Shown piece by piece: positions 12,146 through 22,338 of a stretch of 54,329 nt of DNA. The stretch spans positions 1-54,329 of the forward strand of contig JAACFJ010000019.1 in the NCBI GenBank assembly GCA_009937505.1, read 5' to 3'. Below the pieces are notes generated by a model, which had not been told where the DNA came from, did no database searches, and saw only the letters and a program-made list of their open reading frames with translations. Origin of the DNA: Gammaproteobacteria bacterium. GTDB taxonomy: Bacteria > Pseudomonadota > Gammaproteobacteria > Steroidobacterales > Woeseiaceae. Made by a program: the position numbers and the translations under genes. Positions within the stretch are counted from its first letter, which is position 1. Each line of letters begins with the position of its first letter.

Positions 12146-14446
12146 TTGGCCAAGGACCGAACCATGCGAACAAACTTTATCCTGTTATGCACTTTCGTGG
12201 CGCTGACCGGCTGCAGCCCTGATCAGGAGCAAAGCCCGGGGGCGGCCGATACAGCGAACGATGGCGAAGATATGGCAACTCTCGAAATACAAAGACTGTA
12301 CGCCGCTCCCGATCTCGACGGCCCGTCTCCCAGGGGCGTAAAGATCTCACCAGATTCCAGCCGGGTGACGTTCATGCGCGGCAAGGAGACGGATCCGTTG
12401 CAGATGGACCTCTGGGAATACAACCTCGCGGACCAGGAGATGCGGTTGCTCGTCGACTCGGCTTCGCTGGTCGGAGGTGATGAGGCGCTATCGGAGGAGG
12501 AACTCGCACGCCGCGAACGCCTCCGCATCGTCGGCCAGCGTGGCATCGTGAGCTACCAGTTTGCGCCCGACGGAAAGCGCCTGCTGTTCCCGCTTAACGG
12601 TGACCTGTTCCTGTACGAACTCGCGAGTCACGAGACTCGCCAGCTGACCGACACGGAAGCGGGTGAGACCGACCCGAAGTTCAGCTCCACGGGGCGCTTC
12701 GTTTCGTTCATTCGCGACCAGGACCTGTTCGCCATCGACCTCGAAACGTTCGACGAGCTGCGGCTTACCCGCGATGGCGGTGGGCTGATCCGAAACGGCA
12801 TGGCCGAATTTATCGCCCAGGAAGAGATGGACCGCTACACCGGCTACTGGTGGGCGCCGGACGACTCGGCTGTCGCTTTTATTCGCGTTGACGAATCCCC
12901 CGTACACGTGGCCGAGCGGTTCGAGATTCATGCAGAGGACTTCGAGGTCTACGAACAGCGTTACCCCGCGACCGGCACGCCGAACGTTGAAGTACGGCTC
13001 GGCATGGTCGCGCCCGACGGCACTGACTTGCGCTGGATGGACATCGGGGAAAACACCGATATCTACGTCCCGCGCGTGGACTGGTTTCCGGACAGCCAGT
13101 TTCTCGCGGTACAGCGGCAGTCGCGCGACCAGCAGACGCTCGAACTGTTGAAAGTGCATTCGCGTAGCGGCGAATCCCGCGTCTTGCTGACCGAGTCCAG
13201 CGACACCTGGATCAATCTTGACAACGAGCTGGGCTTTCTCGAGTCCCGGCCCCGGTTCATCTGGAGTTCCGAACGCAGCGGACATGCCCACCTCTACCTG
13301 TATGACAACGACGGCCAGTTGCTGCGGCAGCTCACGTCTGGCGACTGGGACGTCGTCGACGGCGCGCGCGCACGCTCGGCGCTGCTGCATATCGACGAAG
13401 CCGGCGACAGGCTTTTCGTGACGGGTACGTTCGACAGCCCCGTGGAGCGCAACGTCTACGAGATTTCGCTGTCCGGCGAAACCGAGCCGCGCCGCATCAG
13501 CAAGGATGCCGGCTGGCACATGGCCGACTTCGCCGATAACGGCGAGTTTTTCGTGGACAGCTTCAACAGCGTCGGCACGCCGCCGCAGTTGAGCCTGCAC
13601 CGCTCGGACGGCTCCCGCATCGCCTTCATCGAGGAAAACCCTCTCGACGAGACGCACCCGTATCACCCCTATCTCGCGACGCGCCCGTCGATCGAGTTCG
13701 GGACGCTGCGGGCCGAGGACGGGCAGCCGCTGTATTACCGCCTGTCGAAACCGGCCGGTTTCGACAGCACCACGCGCTACCCGGTCATCGTGTACGTGTA
13801 CGGTGGTCCGATGGGTCAAAGCGTTACGAACACGTGGGCCGCAGGTTTCAACGAGATCCTCGCACGGCAGGGCTTCATCGTGTTCACGATCGACAATCGC
13901 GGCACGGGCTTCCGAGGCACCGCCTTCGACGCACCGATATACCGCCGCATGGGCGAGATCGAGGTCCGCGACCAGATGGTCGGCGTTGACTACCTGAGGT
14001 CGCTGGACTTTGTCGATCCGGCACGAATCGGCGTATGGGGCTGGAGTTATGGCGGCTACATGACGCTGATGAGCCTGTTCACCCAACCCGACGTGTTTGC
14101 CGCCGGTGTATCCGGGGCGCCCGTTACCGACTGGACGCTGTACGACACACACTACACCGAGCGTTACCTGGGTACGCCACAGGGGAATCCCGATGGTTAC
14201 GAGGCATCGGCTGTGTTCCCGTACACGGAAAACCTGGCAGCGCCGTTACTGCTCATTCACGGCATGGCCGACGATAATGTCCTGTTTACGAACAGCACCA
14301 AGCTCATGAAGGCGCTGCAGGACGAAGGCCGCCCGTTCGATGTTATGACCTATCCCGGCAGCAAACACGGACTAACGCGGGTACCGGCTACCGGTCAGCA
14401 CGTGTATGCGCACATCCTGCGGTTTTTCCGGCAACACCTGGAGTAG
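12146..14446 (+). CDS. S9 family peptidase (dipeptidyl peptidase IV-like), probable lipoprotein
   Basis: DPPIV N-domain, GVWGWSYGGYMTLMSL Ser motif, YPGSKHGL His motif; LTGCSPDQ lipobox; start may be ATG 12164. Confidence 0.93.
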   Translation: MAKDRTMRTNFILLCTFVALTGCSPDQEQSPGAADTANDGEDMATLEIQRLYAAPDLDGPSPRGVKISPDSSRVTFMRGKETDPLQMDLWEYNLADQEMRLLVDSASLVGGDEALSEEELARRERLRIVGQRGIVSYQFAPDGKRLLFPLNGDLFLYELASHETRQLTDTEAGETDPKFSSTGRFVSFIRDQDLFAIDLETFDELRLTRDGGGLIRNGMAEFIAQEEMDRYTGYWWAPDDSAVAFIRVDESPVHVAERFEIHAEDFEVYEQRYPATGTPNVEVRLGMVAPDGTDLRWMDIGENTDIYVPRVDWFPDSQFLAVQRQSRDQQTLELLKVHSRSGESRVLLTESSDTWINLDNELGFLESRPRFIWSSERSGHAHLYLYDNDGQLLRQLTSGDWDVVDGARARSALLHIDEAGDRLFVTGTFDSPVERNVYEISLSGETEPRRISKDAGWHMADFADNGEFFVDSFNSVGTPPQLSLHRSDGSRIAFIEENPLDETHPYHPYLATRPSIEFGTLRAEDGQPLYYRLSKPAGFDSTTRYPVIVYVYGGPMGQSVTNTWAAGFNEILARQGFIVFTIDNRGTGFRGTAFDAPIYRRMGEIEVRDQMVGVDYLRSLDFVDPARIGVWGWSYGGYMTLMSLFTQPDVFAAGVSGAPVTDWTLYDTHYTERYLGTPQGNPDGYEASAVFPYTENLAAPLLLIHGMADDNVLFTNSTKLMKALQDEGRPFDVMTYPGSKHGLTRVPATGQHVYAHILRFFRQHLE

Positions 14447-14453
14447 TCCCGAA

Positions 14454-15320
14454 TCAGGCTGCAGCCCGTGTGAGCGCCCTCGCGAACCGGCTCGCCGAAC
14501 CGGGATCGGTACGGAAATAGAGCGCCGGCTCGATCAGTTCGAGCTCCATGAGCAGGAACCGTTCGCCTCTGCCGCGGACGAAGTCGGCGCGGACGTAGAC
14601 GGGTCGCGGATTCACGACGCCCAGAACGTGTCGAGCCGTCTCGACGAGCGCCTCCGGCGCCTCGATGCTCAGGATGTCCGCGCCGTGCTCCTCCTGCGAG
14701 CGAAAGTCACCCGCCCGGGGTTTCTTGAGAATCGCGTGGCTGTAGCCACCACTGAAAAAGAACAGCGAGTACTCGCCCTCTGACTGCACGCTGTCGATGA
14801 ACGGCTGCACGAAGAAGGGACGGCGTTCGTAGGTTTGCCGAAGCTCATCGACGACCTCATCGGTCAGCGGATCGGTAACCACGAAAATATGGTCGGAGTT
14901 TGCACCGACAACCGGCTTCAGGACGACCTTGCCGGTGTTGTGGGCATCGAAGCATGCAGCGACGCGGTCGGCGTCGAACCGATCGAAAAACAGGCTGGGA
15001 ACGATGTCGGCGCCGCGCATCTCCAGCTCGCTCAGGTAGGTCTTCTCGAGATTCCAGCGCACGAGCTCAACGCTGTTGACGAGCTGTGCCGACGAGTGTT
15101 CGACGGCTTCGAGGACATCCAGGAACGCAGCGACATCTTCCTGGTAATCCCAGGGTGTGCAGATATAGACGAGGTCGTAATCGCTCCAGTCGACGTCGCG
15201 CCGCCACGGCACCATCTCGACCTCCCAGCCCAGTTCAGCCATCGGCGCGATACTCAGATCGGCGTCAGAGACGAAATCACTGATGTCGTCCATGGTCAGG
15301 TATGCACAACGCTTGCCCAT
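14454..15320 (-). CDS. ATP-grasp domain protein (RimK/glutathione synthetase-like)
   Basis: VVLKPVVGANSDHIFVV, FVQPFIDSVQSEGEYSLFFFSGGYSHAILKKPRAGDFRSQEEHG, FLLMELELIEPALYF. Confidence 0.85.
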   Translation of the reverse strand: MGKRCAYLTMDDISDFVSDADLSIAPMAELGWEVEMVPWRRDVDWSDYDLVYICTPWDYQEDVAAFLDVLEAVEHSSAQLVNSVELVRWNLEKTYLSELEMRGADIVPSLFFDRFDADRVAACFDAHNTGKVVLKPVVGANSDHIFVVTDPLTDEVVDELRQTYERRPFFVQPFIDSVQSEGEYSLFFFSGGYSHAILKKPRAGDFRSQEEHGADILSIEAPEALVETARHVLGVVNPRPVYVRADFVRGRGERFLLMELELIEPALYFRTDPGSASRFARALTRAAA

Positions 15321-15359
15321 ATTTATTCCTTGCCCGCGTCGGTTGGCAGCCGCAGGAGC

Positions 15360-15995
15360 TTACAGGTCCTGCGCAATATCTGCGAGCTGCCGATCGTGAA
15401 TCCGCCCGAGTAGTGCGAGAGCAAGGACCGCGCCGACAAGCGCCAGGAACATGTCCGATTGCGTGTCCCAGGCATAACCCTGCGTGCCGAGGAATGCCTC
15501 GGCCGCCTCGTCGGACAGAGCCGCGACCCACCACTCGATGAGTTCATAGAACGCGCTCACCGCGAGGCAGAAGCTGACAATAAAAAAGTTTCTCCAGGCC
15601 GCGCCGCTGAACACGCGCAACCGTATGACCACCTCGCGCGTGATAATAGCCGGCACGAAGCCCTGCGCCAGGTGTCCCAGTTTGTCGTAGTTATTGCGCG
15701 GGGGATCGAACAAGTCTCGGACCCACTCGCCGGCGGGCACCTCCGCGTAGGTGTAGTGCCCGCCGATCATCAGGATGACGCAGTGTATGAGAATCAGCAC
15801 ATACGCCAGTCGCGTCAGTGGAAAGCGCCGGCGCGTCGCGAACAGGACGATGGCCGCGATGACGGCCGGCGCGACCTCGAGCATCCAGGTGACCGTGTCC
15901 TTCGGTTCGAAGCCCGACCAGAGCAGCAACGCGGTGAAGACGGCGATCCAGGTCGCCGGCCGGGGCTGCGTCAGCTGCACAGGCTCCGGCATCAT
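15360..15995 (-). CDS. DUF2238 (YjdF-like) membrane protein
   Basis: FDPPRNNYDKLGHLAQGFVPAIITREV, FYELIEWWVA, GTQGYAWDTQSDMFLALVGA. Confidence 0.88.
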   Translation of the reverse strand: MMPEPVQLTQPRPATWIAVFTALLLWSGFEPKDTVTWMLEVAPAVIAAIVLFATRRRFPLTRLAYVLILIHCVILMIGGHYTYAEVPAGEWVRDLFDPPRNNYDKLGHLAQGFVPAIITREVVIRLRVFSGAAWRNFFIVSFCLAVSAFYELIEWWVAALSDEAAEAFLGTQGYAWDTQSDMFLALVGAVLALALLGRIHDRQLADIAQDL

Positions 15996-18900
15996 TGCGC
16001 TCCGGCCGACTGGTCGATTTCGTCCCCCTCACGAGAGTGCCAGAAGCCGTCTTTTGCGAAAGACTTCCAGACCCACGGCAGCCAGCGCAGGAGTGCAAAG
16101 CTGAGCCAGAGCGCCCAGGCCAGGATCAGGACCTTGTAGATCCAGATCGGCACCGACCACGCGCTAGCGGCCGGCAGGGCCGACTCGCTGCGATCGGCAA
16201 ACCACACGAGCGAACTACCGCCTGAGCCGTTGCCGGTCACGTGCATGTCGGGCGTTCCGAGCAGCCCGCTCGGCAGGCTGACGATGATCGACAACAGCGC
16301 AATCACGGTAAACAGGGCAAACACGACTTGCGTCGCGTTGTAGCGCCACCATGGAATGCGGTCGCGCAACTGCTCGCGTGCACCGGCCGACAGCAACCAT
16401 GCGACGACAATAGCGAGCACCGGCCAGTTGAAGGTACTGAAGCCGAGCCCGAGCAACAGCCAGTGCCTCGTGTTCAGCGGCGTCCAGTCGATCCTTCCGA
16501 GTAGCAACGCAAACAGGATCAGCGCGGCGAGCTCCGGCCAGTAGAGCACCGCAGGGCCGAGTCTTGGCCCGGTCGTGCCCAGCAGCCACCGGTTCTGTGG
16601 CAGCGTCAGGCGCATCGTGATGTTGCTGGCGGGTGCGCCGAGATCGACATCGGGTGTCCCGGCGACGCTGTCCACGCCCTCACCTTCGCGCCAGGTAACC
16701 GCAATGGTATGCGAGCCAGGCAGAATCGGCACCGTGAGCTCACGGCCTTCGCTTCGCAGCGGTTCGATCCGGTTGTCGATACGGACTTCGCTGACCTCGG
16801 CACCTGCAGGGAGGCGCAACACGTGCTGCGCACCGCTCGTGCTTCGATATTGCAGCGTCAGCTTCGTCGTGCTCGACCGGTCGCCCTGCGAAATCATGAG
16901 ATTAACGGCGTCGAACGCAAGCGTCGTGCCCTCGCTGGCCTCCGGCCGCGTCGTCGTCATCGTCAGCTGCTCGCCGCCCCGTGGATGAAACTCGGCGATG
17001 CGAGCACCTTCGTTGCCATGCTGCGCTTCGCTCTCGGGAATGCCGCTGAATCGTGCGTGCCAGATGCTGCCGACTCCGACACGCCATACTTCGCTCCACG
17101 GCTCGCCGGCAGCCGCCGCGAGCGTCAGCGGCGACACGCGGCGCAGGCTCGATACCCAGGTGACCGCCCGCTGAGTCGGCTCCATGGACACCAGCACCTT
17201 GTCTTCCGTAGCCGTGACGTGCTCGCTCAGCACGATCTCGCCGTCTATCAGCGGGATTTCGAGCGTCAATGCGCCCTGTGCCGGAACGACCCTGATGACC
17301 GTCGTCGTCACGCGCCAGTCCAGGTCGAGTTCGAGGTTGCGCTCGACGCGCACGAAAGCGGGAAAACGGCTGCTCTCCCAGCGCGGCATCGCCTCACCGC
17401 CCTGATCGGACTGCAGTCGCGTCAGCTGCAGCGAGCCGGACAGGAGGCGGCGATCCTTGATGCCGGCCACGAACCAGCCGTCACTGTCTACCTCGATAAC
17501 GCGCGGCGGCGTGGGAAACGGGATCTCGAGGCTGTCAACCGGCGGCGCGGCGCCCCGCAACACGACGGTATGCCGGCCGGGCGACACGTGCAGCCAAAGC
17601 GCCTGGTTGCTCGTTCGAAGAATCTCCGCTGCGGCGGAGCCGTCCAGCGCTATGGCCTGCGGATGCCAGCCGCGCTCCGATCCGGGAAGCGGTATCGCAA
17701 CCTCCTCGGACGCGTGTACGGTCAGCGTCATGCCGACGCTGTCGCCCCTGACCTCGACCTCGGCAGCCGCAATTTCGGCGCAGCGCGGCACGCAGTCGGG
17801 CGGCTCGAGCAGCCTCGATTCGAGTTCCCGCAGGAGTTCGCTGTCCGGTGTTTGCGCCTCCGCGGGCGGGCTCACGCTCAATGTCAACGCGAGCAGCCCG
17901 GCAACCAGGAAAGCTGCCGGCCGGGCGGTACCCAAACCGAGGCCACCGGGCAACGTCCAGCGCTTCTTCAGGATTTCGGCTGCCAGTACCGCCGCAAACA
18001 ACAGCAGCATCGCAACCTCGAAGAACCGCAGCGACGTGACGGCCCAGCGCGGCAGTACGATGAGCCGCATTGCCTGGCCCGCATCGACCGGCCCGCTCCA
18101 GCTCAGCCGGTAGCTGTTCCATTGCCACGAGGGCACGCCCGGTCCGGCCTGCACGACGGCGTTCGGCGCATAACGCGAGTATCGGCGTGGGGCTTTCGCC
18201 GCGCTGCCGGAGACGGCGATTTCCTCGAGCGAATCGGCCTCGACGCTTCTCGCCGCGTCGGGCGCCTCCAAATGCTGGATCGTGGGCCTCGATTCGGGTT
18301 TCTGCAAGCGGCCTTCCATCGGCACGGCAGCCGGCATTTCCGGGGTGGCAGACGGGAAGATCCCGTAACCTGCGTCGTACTGCGGCTCGAGCTGGGGATA
18401 AATGGCGATGCGCAGCTGGCCGGCAATGAACGGCACCAGGACGAGCACCAGGATCGCCACGCTGATGCCCTGGTAAGCCTGTACCGCCTGCCGGAGCCGC
18501 CCCGGCGGCGCCACTCGCATCAATGCAATCGCGATCAGCAGGTTCAGCCACAGCCAGGCCGGTGCATCAAATTCGTGGTAACTGAGCGCAAGCGCGAGCA
18601 GCGCGATGACCCCGGCGGCAGGGCCGAAAAGGCGCCAGGCGGCAATGGTGATGATCAGCACGAGAAAGAAATCCAGCAGCTGCCAGCGGCTGACCCAGCT
18701 GGCGGGTGCCTTATCGACACCGGGCGCTGCCAGCAATTTGTGCCCGGGCGGCAAGTGCAGCAGCGCACCGACGCTCGCGAAGCGCGCACCCCACCCGGTT
18801 ACAGGCATCGACGCACGCGTCTCGCTACGCCCGATTCCCGTCACGTCGACCCGTGCCTGGCGTAGCTCGATGCCCGTCTCGCCCGGCTCTTCGCCTTGCG

Positions 18901-20092
18901 TGATGAGCAGGTTTTCACCGTATTCGTTGGCGCTAAGCAAGGCATAGGGCGGCGCCATGTCCAGCCGCCACTCGCTGCGCATGGTGCCGCTGACCTGGTC
19001 GCGAACCACGAACCCACCACTATCGAAATCGAGCCACAGGGTCCGGTTGAGCCCGAGCTCGTTCTCGTGCGCAACGATGCCGCGACTGCGCTCCACGATA
19101 GACAGCGTAGCGCCCGCCTCGACGCGGAATGCGGGTAGCTGGCGCCACTGGTCGGGGACCTGCGCCTGTCGCGGATCGACGGGCGGCGGGCCTTCAGCAG
19201 CGGTCACGCGCAGGCGGTCGTTGGAACGATAGGACCAGATTTCCGTCTCCGGGAGATTGTTCACGACGGCGGGCGGCGACAACTCGTTGATCACTCCCGG
19301 GGCGCGCGCCGTCAGCATGATTTGCCAGCGGCCCGGGCGGACCTGTGCGCGCAACTTACCGTCGGCCTCGAGGCGCACCGGCAACGGGCTGTTGATGAAC
19401 ATCGGCACGAAACCGTCGGGCAGCGCCGGGCCGAACAGTTCTTCGCGAACGCCGCCCGCGACATTGATCCGGATGATGGTCGTGAGCAGTGTCGGTACAT
19501 CATCGCCGACCAGTCGGTAGACCTCGGCTTCGACCGAATCTCGTGCCAGCGTCTCACGCTCTCTCTCGCCCAGGAACAATCCCCGGGGATCGCGTTCGGG
19601 CCTTGCGATGCGTTTGCCGTTCACGCTGAGCGCGACCAGGCCGCTCTGCCCCGGGATCGGCAACACCCCCGGCCGCTCGTCCCATTCGAACGACCCGGCC
19701 AGCCGGTGAGTGCCGGGCGCAACCCGTACGGCGGGCAAGCCGTCGCGCTCGACGACAACGGCGGCGTTGCCATTGACGCTCAGGTCGTGGGGCCAGTAAT
19801 CGCTGTTGCCCGGTAGCGGCAGCCAGGTGTCCTGCGCATACACGGTCCATTGCTGGCTGAAACGCCCGCCATCGGCATCGATAGTGATGTCGAGCAAACC
19901 GGGCCAGGCGCAGACGAAGTCGCCGCGTGCGGCGGCGCTGCCGTTGAAATAAAACGGGCAACCCCGGTAGTCCTTGTCGTGGAGCACCCAGTCCTGCCAG
20001 CCCTGCAGCTCATCGGGCACGAAAACGTCGGCGGATTGCGCCACCATGGGCAGCACCAGCCAAACGAGAATCAGTCTTTGCTTCCATGACAT
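15992..20092 (-). CDS. Large (1366 aa) uncharacterised membrane protein with signal peptide, two exported beta-rich regions and two TM clusters
   Basis: Long ORF, signal peptide MSWKQRLILVWLVLPMVAQSA, TM stretches mid-protein and C-terminal; 4-nt overlap with DUF2238 gene. Confidence 0.85.
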   Translation of the reverse strand: MSWKQRLILVWLVLPMVAQSADVFVPDELQGWQDWVLHDKDYRGCPFYFNGSAAARGDFVCAWPGLLDITIDADGGRFSQQWTVYAQDTWLPLPGNSDYWPHDLSVNGNAAVVVERDGLPAVRVAPGTHRLAGSFEWDERPGVLPIPGQSGLVALSVNGKRIARPERDPRGLFLGERERETLARDSVEAEVYRLVGDDVPTLLTTIIRINVAGGVREELFGPALPDGFVPMFINSPLPVRLEADGKLRAQVRPGRWQIMLTARAPGVINELSPPAVVNNLPETEIWSYRSNDRLRVTAAEGPPPVDPRQAQVPDQWRQLPAFRVEAGATLSIVERSRGIVAHENELGLNRTLWLDFDSGGFVVRDQVSGTMRSEWRLDMAPPYALLSANEYGENLLITQGEEPGETGIELRQARVDVTGIGRSETRASMPVTGWGARFASVGALLHLPPGHKLLAAPGVDKAPASWVSRWQLLDFFLVLIITIAAWRLFGPAAGVIALLALALSYHEFDAPAWLWLNLLIAIALMRVAPPGRLRQAVQAYQGISVAILVLVLVPFIAGQLRIAIYPQLEPQYDAGYGIFPSATPEMPAAVPMEGRLQKPESRPTIQHLEAPDAARSVEADSLEEIAVSGSAAKAPRRYSRYAPNAVVQAGPGVPSWQWNSYRLSWSGPVDAGQAMRLIVLPRWAVTSLRFFEVAMLLLFAAVLAAEILKKRWTLPGGLGLGTARPAAFLVAGLLALTLSVSPPAEAQTPDSELLRELESRLLEPPDCVPRCAEIAAAEVEVRGDSVGMTLTVHASEEVAIPLPGSERGWHPQAIALDGSAAAEILRTSNQALWLHVSPGRHTVVLRGAAPPVDSLEIPFPTPPRVIEVDSDGWFVAGIKDRRLLSGSLQLTRLQSDQGGEAMPRWESSRFPAFVRVERNLELDLDWRVTTTVIRVVPAQGALTLEIPLIDGEIVLSEHVTATEDKVLVSMEPTQRAVTWVSSLRRVSPLTLAAAAGEPWSEVWRVGVGSIWHARFSGIPESEAQHGNEGARIAEFHPRGGEQLTMTTTRPEASEGTTLAFDAVNLMISQGDRSSTTKLTLQYRSTSGAQHVLRLPAGAEVSEVRIDNRIEPLRSEGRELTVPILPGSHTIAVTWREGEGVDSVAGTPDVDLGAPASNITMRLTLPQNRWLLGTTGPRLGPAVLYWPELAALILFALLLGRIDWTPLNTRHWLLLGLGFSTFNWPVLAIVVAWLLSAGAREQLRDRIPWWRYNATQVVFALFTVIALLSIIVSLPSGLLGTPDMHVTGNGSGGSSLVWFADRSESALPAASAWSVPIWIYKVLILAWALWLSFALLRWLPWVWKSFAKDGFWHSREGDEIDQSAGAQ

Positions 20093-20174
20093 GGCCTTCC
20101 CTCCGGCATGGCCTCGTTGACACTATACTGCAACGCAGGCGATGCCTATTCGGGGTCAGAAGTGACCCAAAAGT

Positions 20175-20381
20175 TCAATAATGAGGCGGCTTTTCGTCGA
20201 CGTTTGCGCCGGCTGGCGCCGCCTCGCTCAACGAGCGGACCCGTTCGATGATTGAGTCACACAGCGTCTCCAGGCGCATGATGTTTTCCTGTTGTTTTGT
20301 GATGATGTCGTTAAGCTCCAGCAGCAGGTGTTCCTGGTGGGCAAGCTTTGTCTCCAGATCGACGAAGCGTTGTTCTGTCAT
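20175..20381 (-). CDS. slyX: SlyX family protein
   Basis: RFVDLETKLAHQEHLLLELNDIITKQQENIMRLE, C-terminal DEKPPHY. Confidence 0.93.
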   Translation of the reverse strand: MTEQRFVDLETKLAHQEHLLLELNDIITKQQENIMRLETLCDSIIERVRSLSEAAPAGANVDEKPPHY

Positions 20382-20433
20382 GATAGCCTCCGTTTATTGC
20401 ATTCCCGGAGCGCCCGGCGAGCGCGGTTGAATT

Positions 20434-22338
20434 ATGTCACTACTTCGCTTTGACGAAGTGTCCCTCGATTTTGGCGAGCTCAAGATCCTAACCGGGGCCG
20501 AGTTTTCCATCGACGCCGGCGAGCGAGTCTGCCTGATCGGCAGGAATGGCGCCGGAAAGTCCACGACGCTGAAGCTCATCACCGGCGAACTCGAACCGGA
20601 CCGCGGCGAGATCGTCCGCAGCGAGGGTCTCGTCATCAGCCAGCTTTCCCAGACGCTGCCCGAGGCCATGAACCTGCCCGTGCGCGACGTGGTGCGGTCC
20701 GGCCTGAACGAGATCGAAGCGCTGCTTGCAGAATACCAGCGGCGCTCCGAGCTGGATCTCGACCGCGAGGGCATGCTGGAACTCGAGGCGCTGCATGCGA
20801 GGATCGACGCACACGAAGGCTGGCATATCGAGCAGCGTGTCGACACGGTGATCACGGACCTCAACCTGCCCGCCGACAAGCAAATGAATGAACTGTCGGG
20901 TGGCTGGCGGCGGCGCGTGGCGCTGGCGAAGGCCCTGGTGCAGAATCCCGACCTGCTGCTGCTCGATGAGCCCACCAACCACCTCGATATCGCGACGATC
21001 AAGTGGCTCGAGGATCGTGTGTACTCCTATCCGGGTGCCGTCATGTTCATTACTCACGATCGCGCTTTCCTGCAGCGGCTGGCGACGCGCATCATCGAAA
21101 TCGACCGCACGAAACTCACGAGCTGGCCGGGGAACTACGAGGACTATCTCCGCCGCAAGGAAAAGTCGCTCGAGGACGAAGCGGTTGCGAACGCGCGCTT
21201 CGACAAGAAACTGGAGGAGGAGGAGGTCTGGATCCGGCAGGGCATAAAGGCGCGCCGCACGCGCAACGAGGGCCGCGCTCGCACATTGATGAAGATGCGC
21301 GAAGAGCGAGCGCAGCGAATGTCACCGGAGGCCCGGGCACGGATTTACATCGAAGAGGCCGAGCAGTCCGGGCGCAAGGTCATTCGCGCCAAGAACGTTG
21401 GCTACCGCTACGGCGACGAGCCGCTGATCGAGGGTTTCTCGATCAAGATCATGCGCGGCGACCGTATCGGTCTCATCGGCAATAACGGTGTCGGCAAAAC
21501 GACGCTGCTGCGGCTGCTGCTCGGACAGCTGGAACCGCAAACCGGGACATTGAAGCACGGCACCAACCTCGAGATCGGCTACTTCGACCAGCTGCGGCAA
21601 ACCCTGAACCTCGAGAAGAGCGTCGCCTATAACGTCGGCGAAGGTCGAACCTACATCAAGCTCAACGGCAAGGATCGGCATGTCGTAGGCTATCTGAAGG
21701 GCTTCCTGTTCAGCCCGAAGCGCGCGCAGACGCCGGTTAAGGCCCTTTCGGGCGGCGAGCGCAATCGTGTCATCCTGGCAAAGCTGTTTACGCGACCTGC
21801 CAATCTACTCGTACTTGACGAGCCGACCAACGATCTCGACATAGAAACCCTGGAAGTGCTGGAAGAGAAGCTCTGCGAGTACAGCGGCACCCTTATCGTC
21901 GTCAGTCACGATCGCGAGTTTCTCGACAATGTCGTAACTAGCACGATCGTTTTTGAGGAAAACGGCCGTATCCAGGAGTACGTCGGCGGCTACAGCGACT
22001 GGGTGCGGCAGGGAAAACAACTTGCGGTAACCGACAATCCGTACCAGGCCGGGGAGCGCAAGCGCCGCGCCGCGGAACGACGCAGGCAGCGGCCGGCAAC
22101 CAAGTTGGGCTACAAGGACCAGCGCGAGCTTGATGCCCTGCCGGCAGAGATCGAGAAGCTCGAGGCGTCGATTGCCGCTTTGCAGGAGACGGTTGCCGAC
22201 CCGGGCTTCTATTCGCAGGAAGATGACACGGTTCGCACGACGCTCGAGCAGCTCGCCGTAGCCGAAGCCGAACTCGAGAAACGCGTGGACCGGTGGGGTG
22301 AACTGGAGACCCTCGCGGCGTCTTTCCGTTCCGGCTAG
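20434..22338 (+). CDS. uup: ABC-F family ATPase, Uup-like
   Basis: Two ABC domains (LIGRNGAGKSTTLK, LIGNNGVGKTTLLR), LSGGWRRRVALAKAL, C-terminal coiled coil. Confidence 0.93.
   Translation: MSLLRFDEVSLDFGELKILTGAEFSIDAGERVCLIGRNGAGKSTTLKLITGELEPDRGEIVRSEGLVISQLSQTLPEAMNLPVRDVVRSGLNEIEALLAEYQRRSELDLDREGMLELEALHARIDAHEGWHIEQRVDTVITDLNLPADKQMNELSGGWRRRVALAKALVQNPDLLLLDEPTNHLDIATIKWLEDRVYSYPGAVMFITHDRAFLQRLATRIIEIDRTKLTSWPGNYEDYLRRKEKSLEDEAVANARFDKKLEEEEVWIRQGIKARRTRNEGRARTLMKMREERAQRMSPEARARIYIEEAEQSGRKVIRAKNVGYRYGDEPLIEGFSIKIMRGDRIGLIGNNGVGKTTLLRLLLGQLEPQTGTLKHGTNLEIGYFDQLRQTLNLEKSVAYNVGEGRTYIKLNGKDRHVVGYLKGFLFSPKRAQTPVKALSGGERNRVILAKLFTRPANLLVLDEPTNDLDIETLEVLEEKLCEYSGTLIVVSHDREFLDNVVTSTIVFEENGRIQEYVGGYSDWVRQGKQLAVTDNPYQAGERKRRAAERRRQRPATKLGYKDQRELDALPAEIEKLEASIAALQETVADPGFYSQEDDTVRTTLEQLAVAEAELEKRVDRWGELETLAASFRSG

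Noticed and set aside
12488-14152. 554-aa minus-strand ORF
   Set aside because: Antisense to the S9 peptidase gene; shadow ORF.
16709-18865. 718-aa plus-strand ORF
   Set aside because: Antisense to the 1366-aa membrane protein, low-complexity Arg/His/Gln composition typical of shadow ORFs in GC-rich DNA.
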